Positions 11,501 to 25,982 are shown, numbered from the stretch's first letter. The stretch: DNA of 64,000 bases from Lutjanus erythropterus (GCA_020091685.1 CM034599.1:28409920-28473919); one strand, 5' to 3'. Notes: generated by a model from the letters alone, not told the origin. Made by a program: numbers and translations.

Positions 11501-14500
11501 CCTGTACTCAGTACTTGGCTTAGTATCTGTGCTGGTTCTCCCACTGCGTCTTCAAACTTCCAGCGCATGTCAACTGCCATCTACTGTAGGTAATATACTG
11601 ACCTCATACAATCCCACATTCAAAAAGTCCCGAACTATCCCTTTAAGCCTGTGCTCTCATGGTGACAGCTGCTTCATCCTCTTCTTCCTCCACTCTTTAA
11701 TTAGTGTCTCCTGGCCCTGTGACCTGTTGCCCATCATCACCCTGTCAGTCCACGCATGCCAAAGGATCAGTCACTCTCACCAGGTGATCACATACAGTAC
11801 GTCACTCTGTCCTGTCTGTGCTGACCCTCCTGCCTGACCTCACCTGCTCCTCCTGCTGTGTCAGTGAGTGGAGACTTTCACCAGACACACTCCTAAACAT
11901 AAGGAAACCCATTTCTGCCAGTGAAAGAAAAAAAAATATCCCCATAGTAAGTCAGACTTATGAGATTTTAAAAAGTCTGAATTATTAGATAATAATAAAA
12001 AATAGACTTTTTATCTCATAATTTTGACCTTTTATCTCATAATGAAATTATGACCTGTTGACCTACAAGTACAAAAGTTTTTTTCTCTTTGATATTTTAA
12101 TTCAAGTTCAAGGTCAAGTTTATTTAATTACTCTTGTCCTGTTATAACAATGTATTTTCATGTTATTACAACATACAAATTGATCACATTATAACATGAA
12201 ACATTTCATGTTATACTAGGATAAATTGTATCTTGGCAGTAAAGTGTATCTTTGGCAGAAACAGACTTCCGTAATAAAGAGCTCAGTATTCACTGTCTGA
12301 CTCTTTTCCTTTCCAATGTCCCAATTCCATTACAGGGATCGTTTAAATCTTGTGTGTTTATCTAGCCTGGTGTAATCGAACGTAATCTGATTTAAAGTGG
12401 GGTATCAGTGGCAGTTTGCATTTTTGTATCCTCTTGTTTGGATTTAAAATGTGAATTTTAAGTGATTGTACAGCTAAAAAAGAACTCCCTAGTGTCACAC
12501 ACTGCTGCTCTTATATTTTAACCTTATGATTGTACAACCCCAGTTCCCAGAAAGTTGGGACATTGTGTAAATGTGAATAAAAACAGAATTCAATGGTTAG
12601 CAAATAATTTTTGTTTTGACTTGCATTCAGTTGAACACAGTACAAAGACAAGATGTTTAATGTTCAAACCGATAACTGACTTGATTGTTTTTTGTAAATA
12701 CACAATCATTCTGAATTTGATGCCTGCAACACCACGCTCAAAGTGTGCTGTGGTCTGACAAGTCAAATTGTTTTCAGAAATCATGGATTGTGTGCTCCAG
12801 GCTAAAGAGTAAAAAGGAACATTCAGATTGTTACCAGCACAAAGGTCAAAAGCCTGCATCTGTGATGGTATGGGGGTGTGTTAGTGCCCATGGCATCATG
12901 GGTAACTGTCACATCTGTGAAGGCCCCATTAATGCTGTAAGGTAGATACAGGTTTTGGAGCAACATATGCTGCCATCCAGACGTCTTCTTCAGAGACGTC
13001 CCTGCATGTGTTACAACAGTGTGGGTACATAGTAAAAGAGTTCGGGTACTAGACTGACCTGCCTGCAGTGCAGTCCTGTCTCCTATTGAAAATGTGTGGT
13101 GCATTATGAAGCACAAAATACAACAACAGAGACTTGATCTGTTGAGCACCTGAATTTGTCAATTCAACAAGAATGAAAAAAAAAGTCTCTTCCAAACTGG
13201 TCTCAACCTTTTTGGAACATGTTGCAGGCATCAGTTTAGGAATAAGTGTTGAAAAGCTTTTTGCAAATCATTGCATTCTGTTTTTATTTACATTTTACAC
13301 AACACTGTCGCAACTTTTTGGGGTTGTGGTTTGTACATAGGTAGAGTTATACAGTGTTGCTCCCTCAGTAATGATGGATTAAATAATAACCAGATGATAC
13401 ATACCCAATAGGCTTGCGGGAACGATGGAAATCTTTAAGCACCCTTTCCACGTCATTGTGCAGCTTGCAGTCTTTGCCATCCTTCACAAAAGAGGATCTA
13501 AAGAGTTGAGAGTTACATGGTAATATTAGGGCTTCATCTTCATCATGTCAGTTTATATTGCATGTCATGTTACGTTGTTTGACACAGCACAGTCTCAAAG
13601 TGTTTACATCATATTTCACTCTCCCTCACAGGTTCTTGGTGATGCCGTGGCCTCCAGGGAAGATGACAGCATCAAAGCTGTTGACATCCAGTTTGGACAG
13701 GTCCTGCATCTGCATCATCCCCTGACCATGGCTGAAGCGAGCCGCCTCCATCATCATGTTCCTATGTAACGGCCAGAAATAATCATAAATACTGTCTTAT
13801 GGAATTAGTCAAGTCAGGTGTATGAGCATCCAAAGTTAAATTGGACCCCTATGTGACCCTGATCCATCTGAAAGTGCAGCAGTGTTTGCAGACAGGCCTA
13901 CCGGTTCTCTCCAGAGGACGGCTGCTTCCTCATGTGGTCCATCACATGCATCTGCTGCTGGTTTGGAGCAAACATCTGGAAGCGAGCACCGTTACGGCTC
14001 AGGTGGTACATGGTGCTGGAGACAGAGGTGTCATTTACTGTCTCTACATGGTGATATGTTCATTTGGAGAACCCTTTTAATATTTAATCAGTAGGACTTA
14101 CAAACAGGGATTTCGTTTCACGAGTGCAAATGACATTTCAGAATGTCAAAACTTCTAAGATAAATGTAGGATATCTGTAAAATACATCTTTTCACAAGTA
14201 GAAATGACATTTTGACAAGTCAAAACTGATTCACAGTTACGTTTGACTGAATCATATCAGTCATTTGTTTTTCACTGGTAAGAATAACAATTACAGATGT
14301 CTACAATTTAGGAATGTAACAAAATATAAAAAGTCTCAATACCATATTGGACTGTGACGATATCTACCACGATATTAGATGGTTAATTATTATTATCATC
14401 ATCACTGTTTGCAGTTCAATTCAAACATTCATTGCCAAAGACAAGTCATGTCATTTTTTTGGACATACTCGGGTAATGGCTGGCTACTTTTATTTTTTTA

Positions 14501-16466
14501 AAGAAAGGAAGCAGAATCATCAAGTTAAAAGAAGAAAAACATTTTTTTACAAACAGAAAATGGTGTGCCATCATATTTATTAATAATAAAAGTTGTCATT
14601 TTCCCGTTTTTAATATTGCAATAAATATCGTATCATGTACATTTTTTTATTATGGTATTGTACCTTGAAGTTTTGGTACCGTTAGATCTCTACTCTAATT
14701 AAATTTCCATGAATTGAAAAAGGATTGTGTTTAATCAGATATCAACAAGTGATTTCCTATATGCCTAACAGATCAACATACCATTTCAGATATGTCGCCC
14801 TTAATAGCATATTCATTTTGGATTAGCTGGGCTTGTTGGAAGGTTTATAAGATATAATTTCAGATTCACAAAATCCAATTACATATATCTGTATGCTGAT
14901 ATACTTGCTGGTAATAATTCCAAGCCGATGTATCAATACTTAAAATTTGACTTTTGAGAACTAAATTTTAGATATGTAGAATTCTGTTTATGATATTTGT
15001 AATGTAGGAACAAATGTAGACATCTACAATGTACATTGTCACAAGTAGGAAATGCATTGTTGGTATCAACTATTGACATTTCCACTATTGATTTGTTATC
15101 AATAATTAGCATTTTGACATGTTAATACTTTGGCATTGTGATATGTAGACTTGGAATTATAACATGTATAACATCAAGATTTAATTATAGTTACCTGAAA
15201 TTACGTTACAATAGATGTCAATGGTAAAAGTTAACTAGTTGTAATTAACTGACATATCTACAACTGACATTTCTACTATAATGTCTAAATTTCAGTTCTG
15301 ATTAGTTATAAACGGTATTTTAGGTATCTCAAATATAAGTGTTACTGGTATTTTCAGATACCTGAAATGCAATTCTAGATTGGCTATCTCAAATTACATT
15401 CTTACTGGTTACAAGCTGACATATCAGTAACTGAATTTTGAATAAAAAACAATTGATTTATTTTATCACTACTGATTACATGTTAAAATTAGACATGTAA
15501 CAAGACCAAAAATTCACAATACGATATTTATTGCAATATTAAAATCAAAGAAAAATGACAACTAAAAAAGTCCTGTATCAAATGATAAATCTGATGTGAA
15601 TTTTCCTTTTAACTAAACAGTGCTTTTGCTTTCTGTCTTCAATAAAATAAAAGAAGCAATCCATGACAGAAGCATGTGCAAACAATTGGCATAAAATGTC
15701 ATTAATGTTTGACTTATGTATGTACAACTGCAAAACAAAAACAATGCAGCAGTCCATAACAGTCCTTTTACAAAATAAAAATAACCATGTGTAGAGCAGC
15801 CTGGCACAGTATCAAGACTTTGTTAAATTAATATCTAACATATTGTTGCATCCCTAGTTTAAAAAAACTTGTCATGTTCATGCAATGATGTAAAAATTCC
15901 TGTTCTTAGCTCAGCAGGAATGATACTCACTAAACTCCCTCATGGACATCAGTCCCATCCCACCAGCCACATCCTGAGAAAACCTGCAATACATCATGAT
16001 TTACACATCACAATAATGCCACCACTAATAATTTGTCTATTCTTCTTCACTAGTTTAAATTATGGAAAAGTATTAGAGCCAAGCATTAGGAAAAAATAAA
16101 TCAGAAGACGAAGATTTATAATTCCTTTTTTTATTTTTAAAATGAAGTTGGAAGTGCTGAGAATAAGTTTTATATACCATTTAAAAATAAAATACATTAA
16201 ATATTCTTTCTTATGACTGGCGCTGATAGTGAAAGTTCAACTTTGCATTTCAACTTTTTTTTAAATGTGAAATTAAAATAAATTCCTCCTCCTCTCATCT
16301 TTCCCCTCGCCCTAATAGTTTCCCATACATAGTGATATGTTTCACTTACCACTGCAATATTGGTGTTCCCCCAGTTGCCATAGTCACCATGGTGAACAAA
16401 GCAGGCAGGCTGGCGAGAAAGCACAGCCAGGGTTTGTTTTGACAGCAAAGTCCTGGTTGCCAGCAT
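8565..16466 (-). CDS. es1: ES1 protein, mitochondrial (GATD3/C21orf33 family)
   Basis: Seven coding exons join in frame: 16350-16466, 15931-15983, 13902-14015, 13630-13761, 13405-13497, 9594-9759 and 8565-8699, giving 269 aa. The Arg-rich start ([10 protein letters not shown]) looks like a mitochondrial presequence. The family has a glutamine-amidotransferase-like (DJ-1/PfpI) fold; the FPGGHG loop is at about 129-134. The usual nucleophile elbow (GLCC...P in human GATD3) reads GLASMAP at 170-176, so the catalytic Cys is absent, which I recall is also the case in zebrafish ES1. ES1 is known from fish photoreceptor mitochondria; its activity is unclear. Introns 1-5 are GT-AG and intron 6 is AT-AC. 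Intron 5 (9760-13404) holds two Tc1-like relics. The start is the only in-frame ATG with a targeting sequence. Confidence 0.93.
8700..9593 (-). other. es1: AT-AC U12-type intron (es1 intron 6)
   Basis: On the minus strand the intron begins ATATCCTTTCT right after codon TAT (GREPY) and ends TTTCAC right before GAAGCC ([10 protein letters not shown]). The start fits the U12 5' splice site consensus ATATCCTT. A branch-site match, CCTTAAC, sits about 13 nt before the AC end. No GT-AG choice keeps the conserved REPYEAYVDE reading, and this choice gives phase 0 on both sides. Confidence 0.92.
10250..10420. repeat. Fragment of the GTTCACC-ended fish repeat
   Basis: It matches the left end of the larger element at 50862: AGTTCACC, then a TATTTATCCATCTAGAT word, then AGTATAATGAA. 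The right part is missing. Confidence 0.45.
10530..10745. repeat. Foldback repeat fragment, central hairpin
   Basis: It contains the family's middle palindrome (GCCTTGATCAGTTGG ... CACAATAACACAAACTAAC ... GAGGCAGCGGT). Both outer ends are lost or rearranged. Confidence 0.4.
10931..11255 (+). mobile_element. Degraded Tc1/mariner-like element, copy 1
   Basis: The left side resembles a TIR (AGTTCCAAAAACATTGGGACAC). The interior matches the copy at 12533, with words for ICEGPIN, the HML block and the DxxFxRDIP area. Several stops and frameshifts are present, so it is a dead relic within es1 intron 5. Confidence 0.5.
11260..11645. repeat. Foldback repeat, right-arm fragment
   Basis: AACACAAACAAACAGATCAAGGCAG is followed by the arm sequence and ends at CCCGAACTATCCCTTTAA, the family's right terminus. 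The left arm is missing. Confidence 0.45.
12533..13343 (+). mobile_element. Internally deleted Tc1/mariner-like transposon, copy 2
   Basis: Inverted ends are clear: ACAACCCCAGTTCCCAGAA ... at the left and CAACTTTTTGGGGTTGTGG at the right, followed inward by GTAAAT...AAAACAGAAT and its complement. The interior codes broken Tc1 transposase words, including [15 protein letters not shown] and HICEGPINA. Stops and deletions prevent function. It lies in es1 intron 5. Confidence 0.65.
14100..15480. repeat. Degenerate repeat block in es1 intron 2
   Basis: Short, diverged units recur, such as ACATATCAGTAACTGAATTTTGA, GATACCTGAAATGCAATTCTAGAT and GAAATGACATTTTGACAAGTC, in both orientations. A separate ACGATATC-type repeat is nested at about 14308-14690. 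No ORF persists. It looks like an old satellite-like or MITE-derived block. Confidence 0.4.
15495..15858. repeat. Dispersed GATGCAACA-type repeat
   Basis: It begins ACATGTAACAAGACCAAAAATTC and ends ATTGTTGCATCCCTAG, roughly inverted. The same family recurs near 14308, 54250 and 55780. It has no ORF. Confidence 0.4.
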
Positions 16467-17280
16467 TATTTCGCTTCAATCGCCCTGTTTGAGGAGGAAA
16501 ATAATGTGAATGAACAGTTTTTACAGCCTCTGAGTCTGTGAAGTTGTAATATTGATCGAGCTGTGGCCGTCTGTATATATACGGCAGAGTGTGTTGAAGT
16601 GACGTTAGTGCGTAAGCTCTATTTTCTGAGAAGAGACATAGCTTCCTTGCCTTGAATGGCCTATTCCCCTCCTGAACACCCTTCCCTATTAATACCTTGT
16701 TTATTCATCTGATTAACTTAAGTCATTTGGCCACCGAGTGACACTTCAGCTTCAGGGAGCAATCTAAAAGTGCTTTAACCCATTAAATATCTTGACCCAT
16801 TTACAATTTAACTCTTTAGTGTGGCATCTATATGGAGAAATCAGCAGAAATAATGTAAATATCTTTAAAATCTAGTTTAATTTGAATGCTAATGTCTGAT
16901 AATGAGAATAAGTTTGACACAACACTCTACATCCAGGTGCAGCTTTTTAAAAATGCTTCATACTGTATTTCCATAAAGTAGCAGTGGCTGAGGTGCCTTT
17001 TATACTGTACAGTACAAGGCATACTGTATGCCCTTTAAAGTCTATTAGGTCGTAAGGCTCTTACTTGCTGTAATGCCGTGTTGAGTCTAGACAGTAAACC
17101 CAGAAATACCCCGGTCAGACTGAAATGTCAAAGTCAATATACAGTTAAATCCAAACTACAGCTCTTATCCATAGGCTGCATTTGGTGGAAGACACTCATA
17201 ATTAGTGAAGAACCACGACCCAAGATCAACTTACAGATGACAAATGTGAGGCAAAATATGGCATTTATTTTATTATGACC
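16467..17280. promoter_or_regulatory. es1 upstream region with TATA-like box
   Basis: A TATATATA run at 16574-16581 reads as TATATATACAG toward es1, about 110 nt before its ATG. A pyrimidine tract and CAG lie about 20 nt upstream of the ATG, so a 5'UTR intron is also possible and would make the TATA reading wrong. Nothing else gene-like is seen up to the tmem127 3'UTR. Confidence 0.3.
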
Positions 17281-18441
17281 ACTTTTTTATGTATAAACAA
17301 TCAATATTTACATACTGGTGATGAAAGTAAAGCAACAATTTGAGGAACAAAATGCAGAAATGGAATAAACAGAACAACACAACCAACTAGTCACCACATC
17401 AATCACAATTTTAAGCCTCAGCTGGAACTTTCCGTGAGATGTACTTCATGTAAGATCCTGCCTGAAGGTTTAAAATTTGCACACAAAAGAACTCATGCAT
17501 AGAAAAACACATACTCAAACTGTCACGAGTGGAAATCACAAAGTACAAAAAAGGTTCTTTTTTCTTTTTTAAATCAAATACAAGAAACGTGACACAACCT
17601 GTTCCTGATACTAAGCGTCAGTAATTTTGAGACATACAGACGTGTTTCTCAATTTCTCCGTGGCTGCTGCTGCTAGTTCTCGACACACAACACGTCATGA
17701 TCCTTTTCAAAACATCCACAAAGACTGGTCTCACATTTTGCAATTTTCTTGTGTTATTTCAAGTACAAATGTGATTTAAAATAAGACTAAACCAGTGACA
17801 GATGCCTACAAAGCAAAAGAAGGAAAGAAAGACACGGCACAGACAGCTAAATAATAAATAAGGTCCATTTGATATTTTATATAAAAGAAATGTCTAAAAC
17901 AAACTCCTCAGTGTATGTCTGCATCTTTGATGGTAAAATGAAACCATACACATGGCAAGCTTATCAAAAATTACATCAAAATGATGCTTAACAAAGCTCC
18001 ATCCACTTCCAACCAAGAGCAAATACAATCGCTGACATTCTGCCGACAGCCCAGCTTCAAATATTGGCACTGATCAGGCTGCGGCTGTCTCATCACTGCA
18101 TCATTACTTATGATGAGCCATGTTTGAGCACTCCTTGCAGTTTAGATTGCTTCACATGTAAGAACCAAATCCTAAAAGCCATTTACATGCAAATCACTAA
18201 CAACTTCAGTGGTGAAAGTAAGAATCATCTCCTAAATTTCTGCCACCACTAAAGAAAGCTTTCATGCACCCAAGCACTGTCAGTAGAGGAGTTTGTGCAC
18301 CGACTGTGTGCACGCTGTGTTCATTATGGAGAGTATTTGCGAAGATATCCATTTGATAAAGAGTGGGGTTTGCTCATCAAGCCGATAGCCGTGCTGAGAG
18401 AGAAAGAAGCGTGTGTTGTTAACAAGGCCAGTCTGGCTGCG
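17268..18441 (-). other. tmem127 3'UTR
   Basis: This gene-free stretch follows the tmem127 stop on the minus strand. A TTTATT (AATAAA on the minus strand) near 17268 is a plausible poly(A) signal. No coding potential or clear repeat is seen. Confidence 0.45.
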
Positions 18442-20427
<1,986 letters not shown>

Positions 20428-21392
20428 CCGATCTCCTTGTCGTCTGTCGTAGTGTTGGTTTCTGTTTATTGTCAGTATGTGACTGCACTACACTATCCGT
20501 TGGTAAGGTCAGCCAGCTGACTGGCCACAGTTAAGAGCTGTTAGCCGGTACAGCTAACGTTTCCTGGGTGGTGAACAGATGACAGCGGTTCCGGAGCTTC
20601 GATCACTGTGGTATATGAAGTTTCCAAACGACGTTTGACCTTAAAACTATCTGCCTGAAATAAACAGGATAAGTATCGGACTGACGGGAAACAATGAACA
20701 GATGGCCTTCGGGCCTGTTAGCTCTGTTGTTAGCGTGTGAAGCTAACTCACAGCTAATCCCAAACTGTCGCCAACTGTCATAAAAATATAAACTTAATGG
20801 AGAGAAATTCGATAAATTTCAGGCTATTAACTAATCTATTAACCTACTGCGGTGAAAAATGAGTTCAGTTTAGTCCACAAAAACAAAGACAAAACAAAAC
20901 AAAAGGCAGCTTACGCTGGTTTCCTGTAAAATATCGACTTCCTTGTTCACACCATTCTTCTTCGTGGCTGCAATAAGCTGCAGTCTCAATGCGAGTAGTG
21001 GCGATCGGGGCTGCCACCTACTGGTGACTCCTCTAAAATCAGTTACGTGGAGTTAAATATGCTGTTCTAACATTATATAACATTTTTATTGCGATTGTGT
21101 TGTCATATATTATGCAATGTGTGTATTTTTCATTCTATAAGTCACATAATTAAAAATATGCAGTGTTTACAGGGGATAAACAAATTTAGTCACTTCTCAA
21201 GAACTGCAACAAGCAGGAGCAGAGAGAAGAATAACAGAACACCTCAGGGTCTATAAAACAAAGAACTTGAATAAATTTGAAATGTCTAAATATTTCTATT
21301 AAAGAATTCTTAAATAGTGGTCGAGTAGGTTTTAACATCAATATTTTAAAATGAAGGTTATTTTTTTTAACCAATGATATAACAAATTATGA

Positions 21393-21393
<1 letters not shown>

Positions 21394-21483
<90 letters not shown>
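21394..21483. repeat. (ATT)20-(AGT)10 compound microsatellite
   Basis: Twenty ATT units (21394-21453) pass directly into ten AGT units (21454-21483). It lies between tmem127 and ciao1, about 50 bp before the ZNF143-like site. Confidence 0.95.
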
Positions 21484-21487
<4 letters not shown>

Positions 21488-21534
21488 TTAGTATTATTGT
21501 TGTTGACAAGAAAAGGAAAAAAAGAGAAAAAGAA

Positions 21535-21552
21535 ATCCCACAATGCACCGCG
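21535..21552 (+). promoter_or_regulatory. Candidate ZNF143/SBS site of ciao1
   Basis: CCCACAATGCACCGCG agrees closely with the ZNF143-type consensus (CCCA..ATGCACCGCG, from memory). It is about 300 bp before the ciao1 start codon, and a YY1-like AAGATGGTGGC follows at 21571. Confidence 0.5.
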
Positions 21553-21853
21553 CCAAGCACTTAATGAGCAAAGATGGTGGCATTTCCGACATGGTCCTGT
21601 TTGTGAACTTTTGTACTTTGTTCTTTCGTGCAGATACGTTGATTTTCTCCAGTTTCTACTGAAGCTGTTAAATTACTGTAGTTTAGGACAGCATCGCAGT
21701 TTGTTTGTGCGGCTTGTTACGGTGCGTCGTGCTGTTTGTTTACCAATTTATTTCGTGTTAGCTAACCGTCAGCGCTAACGGACAGGAGGAGACACCTGAC
21801 CGGGAGTGACAGCAGCTCAGACACATCTTCATCGTTGTACCAGCAGCTGAGAC

Positions 21854-24800
21854 ATGAAGGAGTCTCTGTCCCTGGTCCAGAGACTGAGCGCTCACCCGGA
21901 CTCTCGATGCTGGTTCGTCTGCTGGAGTCCCTCCGGGACGTTGCTGGCCTCCTGCGGGGGAGACAAGGCCATCCGGATCTGGGGTAGAGAGGGTGAGCTG
22001 TCAAAATGAACTGAGTGACAGTTAACTTATAAAACATTGAGCTGATGCTTAAGCTAGCGGTCAAATAACATTATAATATAGCTAATAATACAACAGTTTG
22101 GGTTTGATTGGATGTACTGTCTTCTTGTACTCTTTTAGAAACCAATTGCTCATAACATCTCACTAACGTTCACGTCACTGCTTCAGTTATTCTTGCAGTT
22201 ATAACGAGTTCTTACTAGTTTTCAGTCACTCTCTGAGTTCACTCTCATGTGGTCAAAAAAAGTCAAATGAAGATAAGGTTAACGTTCCTGTCATCCTCCC
22301 TCTAAATCAACGATTTGAAAACACTACCGACCAATACTGAGTTAAAAAAAATCCTAGATCGATATTCGACATTTTTTATACAGAATATAATGTACAGCAG
22401 TGACTCCCAGAGTGTGGGCTGTGAAGGCCCTGTAGGTGGGTCTTGAGAGGTCAGGAAAAATAAATAAAATAATAGATAAATAAATAAAACGTGTTTAACT
22501 GTCAATTTTATAAGTTTGAAACTACCATAAAATATTATTGATAAATTTAAAAAAAATCAGAACTAAGAAATCAAAGCCATGGGATTTATTTATTTAACAT
22601 AGTAACAGTATAATATATCTGGAAATTCAACATAGAAACTATTTCTGAGATAAAATACCAGGAATGTCTATTTTTGGCTCATTTAATTAATTAAATACCT
22701 AAAATCAGACATACAAAACCTGTAAATGCATATTACCAAAATTAGTGTTGCACACTGATTTTGAATATTTCCTTTATTAATTATTAACAGAAATTAAAAG
22801 GATAGCTGCCTTAGTATAAACAGTATGATGGCTGACAACCTTCCCAACCTCCTCTTTCAGGTGACTCTTGGGTATGTATGAGTGTCCTTCAGGATGGACA
22901 CCAGCGCACTGTGAGGAAAGTGGCTTGGTCTCCCTGTGGGAACTATCTGGCCTCTGCCAGCTTTGATGCAACCACGTGCATCTGGAAGAAGAAGGACAAT
23001 GATTTTGAGGTTGGGTGAGATGTTTAATCTGAACTTTAAATAACCTGCAACTTTGTAGATTTCTGTCCGTGTTTAACCTTTAAACCTTGTTTTCCAGAGT
23101 TTGACCGTGTTAGAAGGACATGAAAATGAGGTCAAATGTGTGGCGTGGGCACCTTCAGGGAACCTGCTGGCAACATGTAGCCGAGACAAAAGTGTCTGGG
23201 TCTGGGAAGGTTTGTGTTAAACTGCAATGTGTCACTGCATCAGATGCATGAATTCAGTTTACTGATCTGCTGATCTATGCCTCTGAAATGATCTCTTTCC
23301 ATTTTTGCATTTCACAGTGGATGAAGAGGATGAGTATGAGTGTGTTACGGTCGTAAACTCTCACACACAAGATGTCAAGCACGTTGTTTGGCACCCAACC
23401 CAGGAGGTAGGTCATACTCTGCTCTGTGGACTGAAATCATTTCTCAGTTTGCTGCACCATTATTTTATTTTTAAATATATTTTTTTATTATGTTAAGTGC
23501 TTAACAAAAATATGTCAGCTATAAAGGAAGAAAGGACAACAAAAAAGGACATCCCCCTAAAGAACCCCAAAGGAAAACAGCACATCTTAGCCACATTCAA
23601 ATTTAATTAACTACAAGCAGCTTTACAAAATACATTTACAAAGGTATATACAGATAGTTAAAAAAAGATACACAGCGATGTTCTTTGAGGTGGCCACATC
23701 AAAGTAGTCCTTGCCCTAAAAGAATTTCAATCCCAGGTTCCAGATCTTGTTGAATGCACTCACTTTATTGTCAGTATAGAATCTCAGTCTCTTCAGATGT
23801 CACGTGTTTACCATGACTCCCATCCACAAACCATAAGCGGGCTCAAAGTCCAGTTTCCACACTATTAAAGTCAACTTTGCAACTTTTGCCATTCCAAACA
23901 AAACAGACTTTGTTTCATACTTACTGGGGAATTGGTTGCTTCAAGAAGGGCGATGAGTGTATCAGGTTCCTTGTGCTTCCTAAAAGCAGCTGAAAAACAA
24001 TGAAGGCTGCTTTTCCAATATGTATTAAGTTTACTGCACAACCAGAAAGCATGTGTAAATCTTATCTCACTTTGTATTCACCATGTGTTCATGCAGCTCC
24101 TGGCTTCAGCCAGCTACGACAACAACATTTGTATTTACAAGGAGGAGGATGATGACTGGGAGTGTCGGGCCACCCTGCAAGGACACACGTCCACAGTCTG
24201 GAGTTTGTCTTTTGATGTGACTGGACGGAGGCTGGCCTCATGCAGCGACGACCGCACCGTGAAGATTTGGAAGGAGTATCCAAATGAAAGTGCACAGGGT
24301 GAGTTGTTGGTGGTAGACGATGTTAGTCTGATCATAAATCAATTCATTAATCAGAAAACATCTTGTTAACAAAATGTGGTATCCTATCAGTGACCAAACT
24401 AGATATAATTTCATGTCATGTTTTAATTATTGACATGCAAGCACTTAAGAAGGTAAAGATCATCGTGTCCTAAGACTAACCAGTAGACAAGCTGCATGAC
24501 AGTGGAGACCAGATTTAATATCAGTCACATACTTGAATTGATTTTAACTGACTATATGAAAATTACATTAGGGTGGATAAGTGGACGGATGCTGGAGAAC
24601 TATTTTATCTTTATTTCTGTTCTGTTTATCAAACAGGAGACTTGTCATGGAAGTGTATCTGCACTCTGTCTGGGTACCATGGACGAGCAGTGTATGATGT
24701 CGCCTGGTAAGATTCTTCTCACTGTCATATTATGTTGTATGAGTACAGTGGACTCTCAGCCCTGTTTATACCCTTAATCCAGTGAGACCTGTGGATCATT

Positions 24801-25982
24801 CTGCTTGTCCATTAAAGGGACAGGTCACCCCTAAATCAAAACTACATACTTTTCTTCTGGCCTTTAGTGCCATTTATCCATATTGAAAATGGTTCCTACA
24901 TGAAACTGCTCACAACACAGGGTGTAGATTCCAAGGCACTCTCTTGTAAAACAATTATAATGCCTTTATTGTTTTGGCATGGCCATGCTAAACCATAAAA
25001 GAAACACACAAACAAATTCTGACAGGTTTCGGCATCAAGCCTTCGTCTGGGAGTCAAACACATGAAATACAACAAACGGCCCTTTATATTGGTCTTCCAC
25101 AGACAGGAATCTTCCACTCTGAGTTCTGGCTGAGAGAGGTTGTGGGAATACAAACACTCCAGCAGATGGAATTGTTTATCCCATGATATTCATCAAACAT
25201 TTAATTAAAGAGCAACATATTATCTTAGTAATTTTAGTAGTTTAACTACATTGTGATGTTGAATATTGTGGGCTAAACAATGCCATCTGCTGGTGTGTTT
25301 TTATGCCCACACCCTGATCTGACCTGTTTGGCTCCCTGATTAAATCTTGATGCTGAAACATATTAGAATTTGTTTGTTTTAAGGTCTAACATGACCATGA
25401 CGTGACAATAAAGGCATTATAATCGGCATTTGTTATAAAGTGAGTGCCTTTTTTGTTTTTTTAAATACATGTGTCCCGATCAAAGTAGCACCTCAAACAA
25501 ACACATTTTTCCAGGAAGTGCTCCTACCCAAACATTGTTTTAAGGTCTTGTTCCTTATTATTGGTGCAGGGGGTAAATTAACTCTTTAGTAAAATCATGT
25601 TAGAAATCATGCCTTTTTAAAAACATTCAAAACTGTTTGACCTTTCATTAGGAATTTCAAAATGCATTGTCATTTTTACAGGTCTGCTTGCAACTTAATT
25701 TATCATCTTGTTAGATGAAACTGCTAACATTTATCTTTGCTCAGGTGTGGACTGACTGGCGCTATCGCCACTGCCTGTGGTGACGATGCAGTGCGAGTGT
25801 TTAAGGAGGATGAGACGGCCGATCCCGACCAGCCCGTGTTCTCGCTGGCTGCTCAGGTGGCCAAAGCTCACAGCCAGGATGTCAACTGTGTTGCATGGAA
25901 CCCAAAGGAGGCCGGTCTCCTGGCCTCCTGCAGCGATGACGGAGAGATCACCATCTGGAGGTTCCAAGAGGAAGACTGCTGA
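21854..25982 (+). CDS. ciao1: Cytosolic iron-sulfur assembly component 1 (CIAO1), WD40 protein
   Basis: Seven exons join in frame: 21854-21992, 22861-23009, 23098-23209, 23318-23406, 24097-24298, 24637-24706 and 25745-25982, giving 332 aa; human has 339. It is the WD40 subunit of the CIA targeting complex, acting with CIAO2B and MMS19 to pass Fe-S clusters to cytosolic and nuclear proteins. The sequence shows seven WD40 blades, each with a GH/SH then W-D-like end: for example [58 protein letters not shown] and [12 protein letters not shown]. All introns are GT-AG. The ATG is the first in the exon and gives [11 protein letters not shown], as in orthologues. It diverges from tmem127 and converges on snrnp200. 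Confidence 0.96.
23470..24060. other. ciao1 intron 4, unidentified sequence
   Basis: No exon is seen here. The middle part (about 23680-24000) is less AT-rich than its flanks and may be a retroelement fragment, but I recognise no coding words. Confidence 0.3.
24814..25160. repeat. Composite repeat in ciao1 intron 6
   Basis: It starts with TTAAAGGGACAGGTCACCCC, an end of the GTTCACC-type family, and continues into another common fish repeat with GACAGGTTTCGGCATCAAGCC. It has no ORF. Confidence 0.45.

Larger units (their letters stand above)
20428..21853. promoter_or_regulatory. Shared tmem127-ciao1 divergent promoter region
   Basis: The two genes are head-to-head with 1.4 kb between their ATGs. 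A possible tmem127 noncoding exon ends at 20915. On the ciao1 side, 21535-21552 (ATCCCACAATGCACCGCG) resembles the ZNF143/SBS consensus and 21571-21581 (AAGATGGTGGC) resembles a YY1 site. A trinucleotide array sits between them. Confidence 0.55.

Noticed and set aside
11442-11837. 131-aa plus-strand hydrophobic frame
   Set aside because: It overlaps a foldback-arm fragment in es1 intron 5 and looks like chance translation of T-rich DNA.
21389-21778. 129-aa frame beginning with runs of Leu and Val
   Set aside because: It is the translation of the ATT/AGT microsatellite running into the ciao1 promoter.
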